NCBI RefSeq assembly: GCF_017599305.1 | Contig: NZ_JAGFWR010000009.1 | Span: 62,001-126,000, forward strand | Direction: 5' to 3' | Origin: Micromonospora antibiotica | GTDB lineage: Bacteria; Actinomycetota; Actinomycetes; Mycobacteriales; Micromonosporaceae | Length of the DNA: 64,000 nucleotides | Shown: positions 38,357 through 47,250 of the stretch, piece by piece | Numbering within the stretch: the stretch's first letter is position 1 | Layout of the letters: each line of letters starts with the position of its first letter | The notes under the pieces: model-generated | Databases searched by the model: none | What the model was told of the DNA's origin: nothing | The model's input: the letters and a program-made list of their open reading frames with translations, nothing else | Position numbers and translations under genes: made by a program

Positions 38357-40876
38357 TCAGGGCACTACGCGGAGCCTCGGCAGCTCATCCGCGCCGGTCG
38401 CCTCCTGGTCCGCCTGGGCACCGAACCAGGCCTCCAACCGCTCGTACGGCAGCGGCCGGCTGAACAGGAAGCCCTGCCCGATCTCGCAGCCGATGTCCTG
38501 GAGGAGTTCGAGGGTCAGCTCGCTCTCCACCCCCTCGGCCACCACGGACAGGCCGAACTGCTGGGACAGCGACACCACCGCGTTGACGATCGCCAGGTCC
38601 CCGGGGTCGGTCGCCATGCCCTGCACGAACGACTGGTCGACCTTCACCTCGTGCACCGGCAGCCGGCGCAGCTGGGCCAGCGACGAGTTGCCGGTGCCGA
38701 AGTCGTCGACCGCCAGCCGGACGCCGAGGTCCCGCAGTCGGCGCAGGGTGGGGATGGGCCGCTCGGTGCCGTCCAGCACCGCCGCCTCCGGGATCTCGAC
38801 GGTCAGCAGCTGCGGCGGGACGCCGTACTCGGTCAGCAGCTCCCCCACCCGGTCCGGGAAGTGCCGGTCGGTCAGCGAACGGGCGGCGATGTTGACCGCC
38901 ACCGCCAGCGGCTGCCCGGTGTGGCTCCAGTCCCGGCTGCGGCGTAGCCCCTCGCGTAGGACGAACTCGGTGAGCCGACCCAGCTGGCCGGTGTGCTCGG
39001 CCACCGCGACGAAGTCCTCCGGGGAGACCGTGCCGTGCGCCGGGTGCTCCCAGCGGGCCAGGCACTCCACCCCGAGCAGGCGACGGTCCCGCAGGGTCAC
39101 CTTCGGCTGGAAGTAGACCTCCAGCTCCCCCTCGTCGAGGGCGCGACGCAGGTCACCGGCGAGCCCGAGCCGGCGCAGCGACCGCGACTCCAGCGCCGGG
39201 TTGAACAGCTGCACGCTGCCCGGCACCGCCTTGGCCGCGGTGGCCGCCAGGTCGACCCGTTGCAGCAGCACGGCGGCGTCACTGCCGTGATCCGGATGCA
39301 CGGTCACCCCGACGGCGGTGTCCACGTCGAGGGTGAGCGCGTCGAAGACCATCTCGTCGCGGATCTGCTCGCGGAGCTGGCCGGCCAACTCCAGGGCCGC
39401 CTCGGCGTTCTCCAACCGCAGCGTCACCAGGAACTCGTCGCCACCGGCCCGACCCACCAGGGCCGACGACGGGGCGCAGGCGCGCAGGCGCTCGGCCACC
39501 TCGACGAGGACCTTGTCCCCCGCCGCGTGCCCCAACGACTCGTTGACCTGCCGCAGCCCGTCCACGTCGAAGAGCAGCACGGCGACCACCTCGCCCGGCG
39601 CGCGGATCTTGACCGCCTCGGCCAGCGCGGCGGTGATCCGCCGCCGGTTGGGCAGGCCGGTCAGCGCGTCGTGGTAGGCGTCGTGCCGCAGCCGGTCGAC
39701 CAGCCGGGAATTCTCCAGGGCGACGGCGGCGTGCGCGGCGACGGTCTCGAAGACGGGGATGTCGCTCGTGGTGAAGTGGCCGATGTCGCTGAGCCGGTTG
39801 GTCACCTCCAGGGTGCCGATCACCGCCTGGCCGGACCGCAACGGCACCACGATGGCGTCCTTGACCTGCTGGGCGCCCACCTCACGACGCAGCGCGGTGT
39901 CGTCGCCGAGCAGCCGGCCGATGGACAGCGTCTTGCCCAGCTCACGGGCCTGTTCCCGGAAGACCGTCGGGGTGGGTGCGACGTCGAGCAGGCCCGGGGT
40001 GTCGACCCGGGCGGTCAGCAGCACCTCGGGGTGCCGTCGCTGGGCGGGCAGCCAGAGGGTGGCGTACTCGGCCTGCATCAGGCCCCGTACCCGGTCGAGG
40101 AGGATGTCGGCGATCGCCCCCTCGGCGCTGTTGGTGAGCAACCGGGTCAGGTCGTACATGCCGGTGAGGGTGCGGTGCTGCCGGAAGAACTGCGAGTAGG
40201 AGCGGTAGACCTGGAACAACGCCGCGAACAACGCGGCCAACAGCAGCGCCGACCACCAGGTGGTCTTCAACGCGATCAGGACGAGCAGGCCGACCGAGGC
40301 GTTGATGGAGGTGGTGAGGAAGACCGACGGCGCGGTACGCAGCGCCTCCCGGCCGGCCTGCCAGCCCTGGAGCAGTACGTGCACCCCGGCCACCGAGAGC
40401 AGGCTGACCAGGGTGATGGTGTTGACCGCCAGGAACAGGCTGCCCCAGGTGCCCGGCCCGACCCCCTCGATCGGGGGCAGGGCCAGCAGGAGCAGCCCGG
40501 CCAGCGAGGTGGCCGCCGCCGCTTTCGCGACGTTGAACCACAGCTTGGCCGGAGCGAACCGGTGCGACGCGCTCCAGATCAGCACGGAGAGCGTGTAGAT
40601 CAGCACCACCGTCAACGGTGGCAGGAAGAAGAGCGCGACGACGAGGGGCACCTCGGTCAACGTCACCCCGACCGACTGCCGTCGGACGATCACGTTGAGA
40701 ACCGGGATGCTGATCCCCGTCATCGCCACGAAGAGCACGAACGCCAGGCCCCACTCCCCGAACTCGGGAAGCAGGACACCGATCGCGGTGCTGAAGACGA
40801 TGGCCAGCAAGGCTAAGGGGGCGGTGATGAACCAGGCGCGTTCGGTGGACTTACGCCGCTGATCTCGGCTGGCCAT
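38357..40876 (-). CDS. membrane GAF-GGDEF-EAL c-di-GMP protein
   Basis: An 839-aa protein. Residues about 15-220 form six to seven membrane segments; a GAF domain follows (about 245-395), then GGDEF (400-560, GGDEF at 478-482) and EAL (570-820). The GGDEF core motif is intact, but the later AD-x-Y-x-AK segment is degenerate. In the EAL domain the signature reads ECL at 604-606 and the L-T-E step reads IPE at 695-697, while DDFGTG (724-729), K745, D747 and E781 remain. It may make or degrade c-di-GMP or only sense it. It stands alone downstream of a 48-aa membrane peptide gene. Confidence 0.9.
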   Translation of the reverse strand: MASRDQRRKSTERAWFITAPLALLAIVFSTAIGVLLPEFGEWGLAFVLFVAMTGISIPVLNVIVRRQSVGVTLTEVPLVVALFFLPPLTVVLIYTLSVLIWSASHRFAPAKLWFNVAKAAAATSLAGLLLLALPPIEGVGPGTWGSLFLAVNTITLVSLLSVAGVHVLLQGWQAGREALRTAPSVFLTTSINASVGLLVLIALKTTWWSALLLAALFAALFQVYRSYSQFFRQHRTLTGMYDLTRLLTNSAEGAIADILLDRVRGLMQAEYATLWLPAQRRHPEVLLTARVDTPGLLDVAPTPTVFREQARELGKTLSIGRLLGDDTALRREVGAQQVKDAIVVPLRSGQAVIGTLEVTNRLSDIGHFTTSDIPVFETVAAHAAVALENSRLVDRLRHDAYHDALTGLPNRRRITAALAEAVKIRAPGEVVAVLLFDVDGLRQVNESLGHAAGDKVLVEVAERLRACAPSSALVGRAGGDEFLVTLRLENAEAALELAGQLREQIRDEMVFDALTLDVDTAVGVTVHPDHGSDAAVLLQRVDLAATAAKAVPGSVQLFNPALESRSLRRLGLAGDLRRALDEGELEVYFQPKVTLRDRRLLGVECLARWEHPAHGTVSPEDFVAVAEHTGQLGRLTEFVLREGLRRSRDWSHTGQPLAVAVNIAARSLTDRHFPDRVGELLTEYGVPPQLLTVEIPEAAVLDGTERPIPTLRRLRDLGVRLAVDDFGTGNSSLAQLRRLPVHEVKVDQSFVQGMATDPGDLAIVNAVVSLSQQFGLSVVAEGVESELTLELLQDIGCEIGQGFLFSRPLPYERLEAWFGAQADQEATGADELPRLRVVP

Positions 40877-40939
40877 GCGCCACCCTCTCCCTGAGAGACG
40901 TCACCCCCAGGACACCGGGAGCGGGGACGACGCGGGGGC

Positions 40940-41086
40940 TTAGCGCGCGCCGCCCATCGTCCAGACGACGTCCGCCATTTGCGCGCTGCCGTCGATGGAC
41001 TGGACGCCGGCTACGGCGAGTCCACCGAGGATGGTGGCGAGCACGAGGAGCGAGCCAAACAGCCGGCCCAGCCTTCGACCAGACAT
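40940..41086 (-). CDS. 48-aa single-pass membrane peptide
   Basis: A short frame with AGGAG 5 nt before its ATG. The peptide starts MSGRRLGRLFG, has a hydrophobic segment (residues about 11-28) and ends SAQMADVVWTMGGAR. It has a positively charged N-terminus and no lipobox, so it could be a membrane anchor or a secreted peptide. It lies 63 nt upstream of the GGDEF/EAL gene on the same strand, suggesting cotranscription. Family unknown to me. Confidence 0.72.
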   Translation of the reverse strand: MSGRRLGRLFGSLLVLATILGGLAVAGVQSIDGSAQMADVVWTMGGAR

Positions 41087-41567
41087 GATTGCTCCTGTCG
41101 AGAGAGTGTTCACGGGGGATGGTGGAGGTTCCACGATCGTGCCACACCTCGGGTACCCAGAAAAGCGGGGAGAGCGGCGCTGGTCCGAGCAGCGGAGAGG
41201 TTCCGCCGTTCGGACCACCGCCGTCACCTCCCCGTGCCAGATCAGCGGCACCAGGACGGGTAACAGCCTCCACGAATCGCCCAATGTCACTATCGACGCA
41301 AACCCGATCTTTAACGGCGCGGGGCCGTTGCCCGGGCGGCAGGGCGACCGTCGTATTCGAGGGTCGCGACGACTGCTCCCGGAACCGTCACATCGATCAC
41401 CATAGCTCATTTCGTCAGGTACGGAAGCGGCCTGTCGGGAGTCGACGGACTCCGCACCAGATCAACGACAAAACGCGCTAACGGTGGCGAGCCGGCGCGA
41501 GCAGGCGAAACACCCGCCAGAGGCGGTCGGACCCCGTGATGTCGCACCCCGATGGTGTCGTGAATCC
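41087..41567. other. divergent intergenic region
   Basis: About 480 bp between the minus-strand membrane peptide and the plus-strand GyrI-like gene. No gene is supported. A 10-bp palindrome CACGATCGTG lies about 50 bp upstream of the peptide gene and could be a regulator site. Confidence 0.45.
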
Positions 41568-42080
41568 ATGACATCGCAGACACCGGTGACGCCGGTGATC
41601 GAGGAACGGGCGGTCCAGCCCTACGTGGGGATCCGACGCACGGTGACGATGGGCACCATCGGCGAGGCCACGGACGCCCTGTCGGACCTGTTCGGCTGGC
41701 TGGCGGCGCAGGGGATCACCCCGGCCGGCCCGGACTTCCTGCGCTACCACGTGATCGACATGGCGCGGGAGCTTGAGGTCGAGGCGGGCGTACCGGTCCC
41801 GGCCGACGCGCAGATCACCGTCGAGACGCCCATGCGGACCGGCGTGCTGCCGGCCGGCCGCTACCTCACCACCACCCACGTCGGCGACCCCGACGAACTG
41901 GTCGCGGTGACCGGGGCGTTCCTGGAGTGGGCGGAGCGCAACGGGTTGCGCTGGGACGTCAGCGACACCGCGGCGGGTGAGCGCTGGGGCTGCCGGCTGG
42001 AGATCTTCCACCTCGGCCCGGACGACGACCCAGACCGGAGCACGTGGCAGACGCAGCTGGCGTTCCGACTGGCGGACTGA
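41568..42080 (+). CDS. GyrI-like small-molecule-binding protein
   Basis: A 170-aa protein resembling the GyrI/AraC effector-binding fold without a DNA-binding domain. It has the pattern VQPYVGIRRTVTMGTIG, a two-helix middle part, VEAGVPVPADAQITVETPMRTGVLPAGRYLTTTHVGD, and a C-terminal EIFHLGPDDDPDRSTWQTQLAFRL. Such proteins bind or hydrolyse hydrophobic ligands. The ATG at 41568 fits the fold start; 28 upstream codons are open. The stop lies 5 bp before a minisatellite. Confidence 0.78.
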   Translation: MTSQTPVTPVIEERAVQPYVGIRRTVTMGTIGEATDALSDLFGWLAAQGITPAGPDFLRYHVIDMARELEVEAGVPVPADAQITVETPMRTGVLPAGRYLTTTHVGDPDELVAVTGAFLEWAERNGLRWDVSDTAAGERWGCRLEIFHLGPDDDPDRSTWQTQLAFRLAD

Positions 42081-42085
42081 GGGTA

Positions 42086-42325
42086 CGGCCGGACCACCGC
42101 CCGGCCGCGCCACCGCTCGGCCGGACCACCGCCCGGCCGCGCCACCGCTCGGCCGGACCACCGCCCGGCCGCGCCACCGCTCGGCCGCGCCACCGCTCGG
42201 CCGGACCACCGCTCGGCCGGACCACCGCCCGGCCGGACCACCGCCCGGCCGGACCACCGCCCGGCCGGGTCACCGCCCGGCCGCGCCACCGCGAGGCCGC
42301 GCCACCGCCCGGCCGGGTCACCGCT
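42086..42325. repeat. 16-bp minisatellite, 15 tandem copies
   Basis: Fifteen complete 16-bp units of the form CGGCCGSRYCACCGCY, with two main variants that alternate in the first six copies. A broken sixteenth copy and decaying sequence run to about 42350. The period is not a multiple of three, so it is unlikely to encode a protein repeat. Confidence 0.92.
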
Positions 42326-42426
42326 CGGCCGGGAAGCCGCGCCACCGCGCGACCGCGAACGGTGCGATGGGTTGTCGTGGGCGTTATCCCCGAGACATCG
42401 TCGGCCGGACAGCGGACCATGTGCCG

Positions 42427-42945
42427 ATGCGACCCGACGATGCGTTGACCCGTCTCCAGGAGGCCGCCGTCCTGTGGAGCATCGGGTCGGGCACGCCGGC
42501 CGGGGTGATCGGGGCCGCCTGCGACTGCCTGGTGGCCGGTGTGGACACCCCGACACTCCGGATCCTGGCCGGCATTTCGCCCACTCCGGGCAGCGAGAGC
42601 GACGAACTGCGTCGGTGGCTCGGCGACGCGCTGGCAGAACTCTCGCTGACCTTCTTCCCGCAGGGCAGCCGGGCGGGTGAGGACGAAGCCGTCCGGATCA
42701 TGGCCCGCCGGTTGCTCGACCGGACGATCACCGCCCGCGCCCTCACCTCCTGGGCGTACGGGTTCATCACCTGGGACGGGACTCCGCTGGCGGCCGGGCT
42801 CATCGACCTTGAGTACGCGTACGAGATCGTCGAGGCCGTCGTCCACGACGGGCAGCCGTACCCGGGCGATGCGGCTGCGGGAGTCGATGCGGACGTGGTC
42901 GCCGAGGCGCGGCGGCTGATCAGCGGCACAGCGGGAAACGGCTGA
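42427..42945 (+). CDS. conserved hypothetical protein
   Basis: A 172-aa soluble, mostly helical protein (MRPDDALTRLQEAAVLWSIGSGTPAGVIGAACDCLVAGVDTPTLRILAGI). I do not recognise the family. No membrane segment or signal peptide is visible. The ATG gives a sensible N-terminus; the frame extends upstream only through the minisatellite. Codon use fits the chromosome. Confidence 0.7.
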   Translation: MRPDDALTRLQEAAVLWSIGSGTPAGVIGAACDCLVAGVDTPTLRILAGISPTPGSESDELRRWLGDALAELSLTFFPQGSRAGEDEAVRIMARRLLDRTITARALTSWAYGFITWDGTPLAAGLIDLEYAYEIVEAVVHDGQPYPGDAAAGVDADVVAEARRLISGTAGNG

Positions 42946-43056
42946 GCCATCACCCCCGCCTGAACGACCGCCCCCGGGGTCTGCGGTGTTCCTGCGGGCC
43001 ACCCCGGCCGTGCTGCTGGCACCGGGACCAGGGGATACCTGGGATGGTTTGGGGGT

Positions 43057-43536
43057 ATGTCGGGGGTTATGGCAGGTCAGAACGGTGCGATGGACGAGGA
43101 GCACGCGCGCCCGGCGGGAGTCGACGACGCGACGGTCGAGGCGTTGGGCAAGCTGAGTGAGGCGTTGGAGACGATCCACCGGGTGCGCGGGCACCTCTAC
43201 TCCGCGCACCAGCTCGTCGGCGGCGCGGATCTCACCCTGGACCAGGTGGTGGAGTTGCTGCGCGGGGCCGGGCACGACGAGGTGGCAGACCGGGTCGAAC
43301 ACGAGCTGCTGGGGCGCAACCTGCTGCCCGGCCGGTGGACCTTCCAGATCGTGGAGGAGTTCGACGACGGCTACTACGCCACGTTCCAGGAGATCGAACG
43401 GTACGCCCGGGACACGCTGGCCGGCGGCCGGCGGCACCTCTACGAGGCGGAGATGAAGCAGCGGCGGCGTACCCACGGCATGCCCGGCCACGAGGCCACG
43501 CCGGAGTCGGCGCGGCCCGACCGCGACGGCCGCTGA
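43057..43536 (+). CDS. conserved hypothetical protein
   Basis: A 159-aa acidic protein (DDATVEALGKLSEALETIHRVRGHLYSAHQLVGGADLTLDQVVELLRGAGHDEVADRVEHELLGRNLLPGRWTFQIVEEFDDGYY). I do not know its function. No membrane segments are present. Three Met codons near the start (43057, 43069, 43090) leave the N-terminus uncertain. Confidence 0.7.
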   Translation: MSGVMAGQNGAMDEEHARPAGVDDATVEALGKLSEALETIHRVRGHLYSAHQLVGGADLTLDQVVELLRGAGHDEVADRVEHELLGRNLLPGRWTFQIVEEFDDGYYATFQEIERYARDTLAGGRRHLYEAEMKQRRRTHGMPGHEATPESARPDRDGR

Positions 43537-43711
43537 CCGACCCGGCCGCGACGGGCTGCGTGACGGAACCGACGCCACGGGGGCGGAGCGGGACCCACGA
43601 TCGACTCAGGGGAGGCGACGTAGCGGTATCCGGCCAGCCTGAATACCGCCACATCGGCCCCCGGGCGGGGCGGGTGAGGTCACCCCGGCCCACCGGCAAG
43701 GCGGGTGGGGG

Positions 43712-44254
43712 TCACCACTGGCGGCGTACCGTCGCTTTGGGACCGGTGACCAGGGTGGCGGGCGGGATGTCGTCGGCGACGACGGCGCCGGCCGCCACCA
43801 CGGCGTCCCGGCCGATGCGGACGCCGGGGAGGATCGTCGCGCCGGCCCCGATCCAGACGTTCTCCGCCACGTCGATGGGCGCACCGGTCAGCCATTCCCG
43901 CCGCTGCACGGGGTCGACCGGGTGGCCGAGGGTGATGAAGGTGGCCTTCGGGCCGACCATGACGCCCTCGCCGAGCCGGATGCCGGCGTAGTCGAGGAAC
44001 GTGCAGTTCTGGTTGATGAACACCCGCTCCGCGATCTCCAGATTGAGACCGTGATCGGTGTAGAACGGCGGATAGATGGTGACCCGCGCCGGCAGCGGCC
44101 GGCCGAGGAGCTGCGCCAACAGCTCCGCCCGGCCGGCCTCGTCGGCGAAGGGCAGCACGTTCAGCCGGGAGGTCAGCTCGGTGGCCCGCAGCACCCTCGC
44201 GGCCATCGCCTGGAACTCGGGGCTGTGGATGCGCATGAAGCGGTCGTCGGACAT
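43712..44254 (-). CDS. left-handed beta-helix acyltransferase (maltose/galactoside acetyltransferase type)
   Basis: A 180-aa O-acetyltransferase. Residues 1-60 match the helical N-terminus of the maltose-acetyltransferase family, followed by hexapeptide repeats (IRLGEGVMVGPKATFITLGHPVDP ... VWIGAGATILPGVRIGRDAVVAAGAVVADDIPPATLVTGPKATVRR). The catalytic His is in ITLGHPVDP. The ATG has GAGGA 7 nt upstream. It is the last gene of a four-gene minus-strand group divergent from a GntR regulator. Confidence 0.88.
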   Translation of the reverse strand: MSDDRFMRIHSPEFQAMAARVLRATELTSRLNVLPFADEAGRAELLAQLLGRPLPARVTIYPPFYTDHGLNLEIAERVFINQNCTFLDYAGIRLGEGVMVGPKATFITLGHPVDPVQRREWLTGAPIDVAENVWIGAGATILPGVRIGRDAVVAAGAVVADDIPPATLVTGPKATVRRQW

Positions 44255-44303
44255 CCCGCGATCCTCGCCGACACCGCCGGCGCCCGACCCTGCGGGCCGA
44301 CGG

Positions 44304-44606
44304 TCACCGCCCCTCCCCCGCCCGGCCACCCGGTGCCCGCATCAGCCGACGCGCCTGGGTCAGCTCCTCGATGAGCCGGTCGACCTGCCCGAGCGACAGC
44401 AACACGGCCTGGGTGGCGCCGTACCGGGTCGCGTCGAGCTTGATCGCCGCCTCGCGCCGGACGAACCGGTCGACGAGCAGTTGCAGGCTCACCCAGCCGG
44501 TCCGCTCCCGCCCCACGGTGGCGAGGAACCCCCGGTGCATCGGGTCGTTCGGCCCGCACCCCCGGCACCACACCGGACAGACGACCGGCCGACCACCCTC
44601 ACTCAT
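44304..44606 (-). CDS. small Cys-rich hypothetical protein
   Basis: A 100-aa protein with an N-terminal Cys/His cluster (CPVWCRGCGPNDPMH) and a C-terminal helical part (VLLSLGQVDRLIEELTQARRL). The C-terminus resembles the helix of the DUF6907 neighbour. Its start overlaps the preceding gene by 8 nt. Function unknown. Confidence 0.68.
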   Translation of the reverse strand: MSEGGRPVVCPVWCRGCGPNDPMHRGFLATVGRERTGWVSLQLLVDRFVRREAAIKLDATRYGATQAVLLSLGQVDRLIEELTQARRLMRAPGGRAGEGR

Positions 44607-44997
44607 CGCCGGCCCCCGGACGGCCGTCACCCTGACCGGCGACCCGATCGGCCCCCAACGGGCCACCGTCGCCCCGGCCCGGATCACCCTGGTCGGCGGC
44701 CTGGGTCAGCAGGTCGCGCAACTGGTCCGCCAGCTCGGCGGCCTGGGGCAGCGACAACTCGGCCCAGGCGTTGCCAGCCCGGCAGGTCGCGTGCACCCCG
44801 ACGAGCGGCGCACCCGGGACTTCCGCGCTGATGAGGTACGTGACGACGAGGCCACTCGCCCGACTCTCACCGACCCGCAGCATCGGGCCACGGTGCCGGC
44901 GGGCCATGTGCGGCATCACCGGCGGGACCAGGAAACCGCAGCGCTCGGGGGTACACCACGGCGGGTGGCTGGTGGTCGGCTTACTGGTACGGGTCAT
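44599..44997 (-). CDS. DUF6907-like protein
   Basis: A 132-aa protein with an N-terminal Cys motif (PPWCTPERCGF), a beta-rich core (SGLVVTYLISAEVPGAPLVGVHATCRAGNAWAEL) and a helix (LPQAAELADQLRDLLTQAAD). This layout matches the short DUF6907 proteins common near actinobacterial regulators; the assignment is from memory. It overlaps both neighbours. Confidence 0.7.
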   Translation of the reverse strand: MTRTSKPTTSHPPWCTPERCGFLVPPVMPHMARRHRGPMLRVGESRASGLVVTYLISAEVPGAPLVGVHATCRAGNAWAELSLPQAAELADQLRDLLTQAADQGDPGRGDGGPLGADRVAGQGDGRPGAGDE

Positions 44998-45224
44998 CGC
45001 CGCCACCGCCCACCGTTACCCCGGCGTGCCTGGCCCACCGTCAGCAGTGGGGCACACCGCAGGGTGGGCAGTTCGCGGGTCACCTCCACCGACCACCACG
45101 GCGTGGGCAGGGCAGCGGCGTTGGGCGGGCCCGTCGGGGCGCTGTGACGGCCGGGGCGCGACGGTGAGCGCCTTCGAGACCGCCAGGACGAGAACCAACC
45201 ACATCGACGATGAGTGCCGGACAT
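44994..45224 (-). CDS. small Arg-rich hypothetical protein
   Basis: A 76-aa frame with GGAGG 4 nt upstream of its ATG. Its stop overlaps the next gene's ATG (ATGA). The C-terminal half (TPWWSVEVTRELPTLRCAPLLTVGQARRG) has strong coding-like codon use. It would be the first gene of the group reading away from the GntR gene. No known family. Confidence 0.55.
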   Translation of the reverse strand: MSGTHRRCGWFSSWRSRRRSPSRPGRHSAPTGPPNAAALPTPWWSVEVTRELPTLRCAPLLTVGQARRGNGGRWRR

Positions 45225-45344
45225 CACACCTCCACAGGCAAGGGGGCGAGGACCCCGGGTTGCTTGGCTGCCAGCGGCGTGGCCTGGCCCTCCGAACGGC
45301 CTGAGTCCAAGACCGGCTCACGACAGGACCGACATTGGCGGCAA

Positions 45345-45402
45345 CTGGCTTAAGCCAGCTTCGATGAAGGGTGGCAGGCTGTCAATAGCTGGCTTGAGCC
45401 AG
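45345..45402. promoter_or_regulatory. two palindromic operators between divergent genes
   Basis: A perfect 14-bp palindrome CTGGCTTAAGCCAG (45345-45358) and a copy with one change, CTGGCTTGAGCCAG (45389-45402), are centred 44 bp apart. The flanking GCAA/AGCT bases are shared in inverted orientation. They lie 40-100 bp upstream of the GntR gene, a typical autoregulatory layout, and could also control the divergent group. Confidence 0.7.
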
Positions 45403-45442
45403 TTGCGCTAGCCTGGGTACCACCTTGAGGAGTGGTGATCCG

Positions 45443-46216
45443 ATGAGTGACCAGCAGGAGCGGCAGCCTCCGAGCCGCCGCATCGCCGAGGAGCTACGGG
45501 CCGCGATCATGCGCGGTGACCTCGGCGACGGCGACCAGTTACCTTCCGAACGCGATCTGGCAGCCAGATACGCCACGGCCCGCAACACCGCCCGGGAGGC
45601 GTTGGGCATCTTGCAGGCCGAGGGCCTCGCCCAGGCCCAACACGGCCGAGGCGTGTTCGTACGCCTGCGGCGTCCGCTGATGAGGATGGGCCGGGACCGG
45701 TACTCCCGCCGGGCGCGGAACGAGACCGGGCTTTCACCGTTCCGCATCGAGGTGGAACGGCAGGGACGCACCCCGCACACTGAGTGCCGGTCGGTGACCA
45801 CCGTGCAGCCGCCAGCCGAGGTCGCCCAGCGGCTGGGGCTCGACGCCCGCCAAGAGGTCATCCGGCGGGAGAACTGGTACTTCGCCGACGACGAGCCCAT
45901 GCAGGTCGGCGTGACCTACATCCCGACCACGGTGGTCGAGGGATCACCACTGGCGACCGAGAAGAAGCTCGGCCGAGGCAGCATCTACCAGCGGTTCGAG
46001 GATCTGGGTTACCCGATCGCGCGCATCCGGGAGGAGCTGAGCGCCCGGATGCCGACACCGGAAGAGGTGAAGGGGCTCTCGATCCCACCGGGCGTACCCG
46101 TGATCGAGTTGCTGCACACGAGTCTCGATGGTGATGGACGAGCCTTCGAGGTGACCCGGTTCGTCATGCGCGCCGACGTGAACGGCCTGGACTACGAGAT
46201 GCCCGTTGAAGACTGA
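45443..46216 (+). CDS. GntR-family transcriptional regulator (HutC/UTRA type)
   Basis: A 257-aa regulator with an N-terminal winged helix (residues about 10-80: RIAEELRAAIMRGDLGDGDQLPSERDLAARYATARNTAREALGILQAEGL) and a C-terminal UTRA ligand domain (about 105-250). The ATG was chosen because GAGGAG lies about 9 nt upstream. Two palindromes upstream are its likely operators. The downstream transporter gene starts inside its 3' end, so the two are probably cotranscribed. Confidence 0.9.
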   Translation: MSDQQERQPPSRRIAEELRAAIMRGDLGDGDQLPSERDLAARYATARNTAREALGILQAEGLAQAQHGRGVFVRLRRPLMRMGRDRYSRRARNETGLSPFRIEVERQGRTPHTECRSVTTVQPPAEVAQRLGLDARQEVIRRENWYFADDEPMQVGVTYIPTTVVEGSPLATEKKLGRGSIYQRFEDLGYPIARIREELSARMPTPEEVKGLSIPPGVPVIELLHTSLDGDGRAFEVTRFVMRADVNGLDYEMPVED

Positions 46217-47108
46217 ACGTCAACGGGTCACCCGGGCAGGCATCGCCCGGGTGGCCGGTCTCGCGCTGCTGTGGGGTTCCGGCTTCCTCTGGATCAAGCT
46301 CGCGTTGCGCGGCTTCAACCCGGTGCAGATCGTGTTCGCCCGGCTCCTGCTCGGCTTCCTGGTCCTGACCCCGATCGCGCTGTCCCGGGGACTCCGCTTT
46401 CCGAGGCAGGGGCGGCTCTGGGGTCACCTGTTCGTCGCGGCCCTGGTCGCCAACGCCGTGCCGTACCTGTTGTTCAGCGTCGCGGAGGAGACGATCGGGT
46501 CGAACGTGGCGGGGGTGCTGAACGCGACCACGCCGCTGTGGACGCTGCTGCTGGCATTCCTCGTCGGCGTCGACCGGGCCGTCACCGTCAAGAAGGCCGC
46601 CGGCTTCGCCCTCGGGTTCATCGGCGTCGTGGTCATCTTCTCGCCGTGGGAGTCCGCGAGCGAGATCGCCAGTTGGGGCGGCCTCGCCTGCCTCGCCGCA
46701 GCCGCCAGCTACGGGCTTGGCTACGTCTACATGGGCCGCTTCCTGACCGGGCGCGGGATCCCGCCGCTCATGCTGTCGGCCGCTCAGCTCGGCGCGGCCA
46801 CCGTTCTGCTGGTCCCGGCGCTGCCGTTCGCCGGGTTGGAGTCGCCGGTGTGGCGGCTCGACGCGGTGGCGAGCCTGCTAGTCCTCGGGGTGCTCGGCAC
46901 CGGGGCCGCCTACTTGCTGAACTACCGCATCATCGACGACGAGGGGCCGACCGCCGCCTCGGTGGTCACCTACCTGCTGCCCGTCGTCGCCGTGATTCTG
47001 GGATGGGTGATCCTCCGCGAGGCCGTCACGACCGCGATCGTGGCCGGAATCGCCCTGGTCCTCGCCGGGGTCACCCTGACCCGACGACAGTCCACCGAAA
47101 TCGGATAA
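46206..47108 (+). CDS. EamA-family (DMT) transporter
   Basis: A 300-aa protein with ten predicted membrane segments and the two-repeat EamA layout (WGSGFLWIKLALRGFNPVQIVFAR in the first half, AAYLLNYRIIDDEGPTAASVVTYLLPVVAVILGWVILRE in the second). The start is TTG, overlapping the GntR gene by 11 nt, so translation is probably coupled. It may export the ligand sensed by the GntR regulator. Substrate unknown. Confidence 0.88.
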   Translation: MKTERQRVTRAGIARVAGLALLWGSGFLWIKLALRGFNPVQIVFARLLLGFLVLTPIALSRGLRFPRQGRLWGHLFVAALVANAVPYLLFSVAEETIGSNVAGVLNATTPLWTLLLAFLVGVDRAVTVKKAAGFALGFIGVVVIFSPWESASEIASWGGLACLAAAASYGLGYVYMGRFLTGRGIPPLMLSAAQLGAATVLLVPALPFAGLESPVWRLDAVASLLVLGVLGTGAAYLLNYRIIDDEGPTAASVVTYLLPVVAVILGWVILREAVTTAIVAGIALVLAGVTLTRRQSTEIG

Positions 47109-47250
47109 CCCGCACTTCACATCGATCAGCAATCCTCGTACCCGGGTGGGTGGAATGGCCGGCCCGTCCTGATGGTCACCGAGTCGAAGCCGGCCACCGA
47201 TACTCGCCGTCGGATCGGATCATCGGCTCTGAACCGCATGGAGGACGCTG

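Noticed and set aside
42086..42325. CRISPR array
   Set aside because: Units are contiguous with no unique spacers and only 16 bp long; no cas genes are nearby.
41959..43578. 539-codon minus-strand frame with GRAVVRP-type repeats
   Set aside because: It crosses the 16-bp minisatellite and two plausible plus-strand genes; the repeat period is not a multiple of three.
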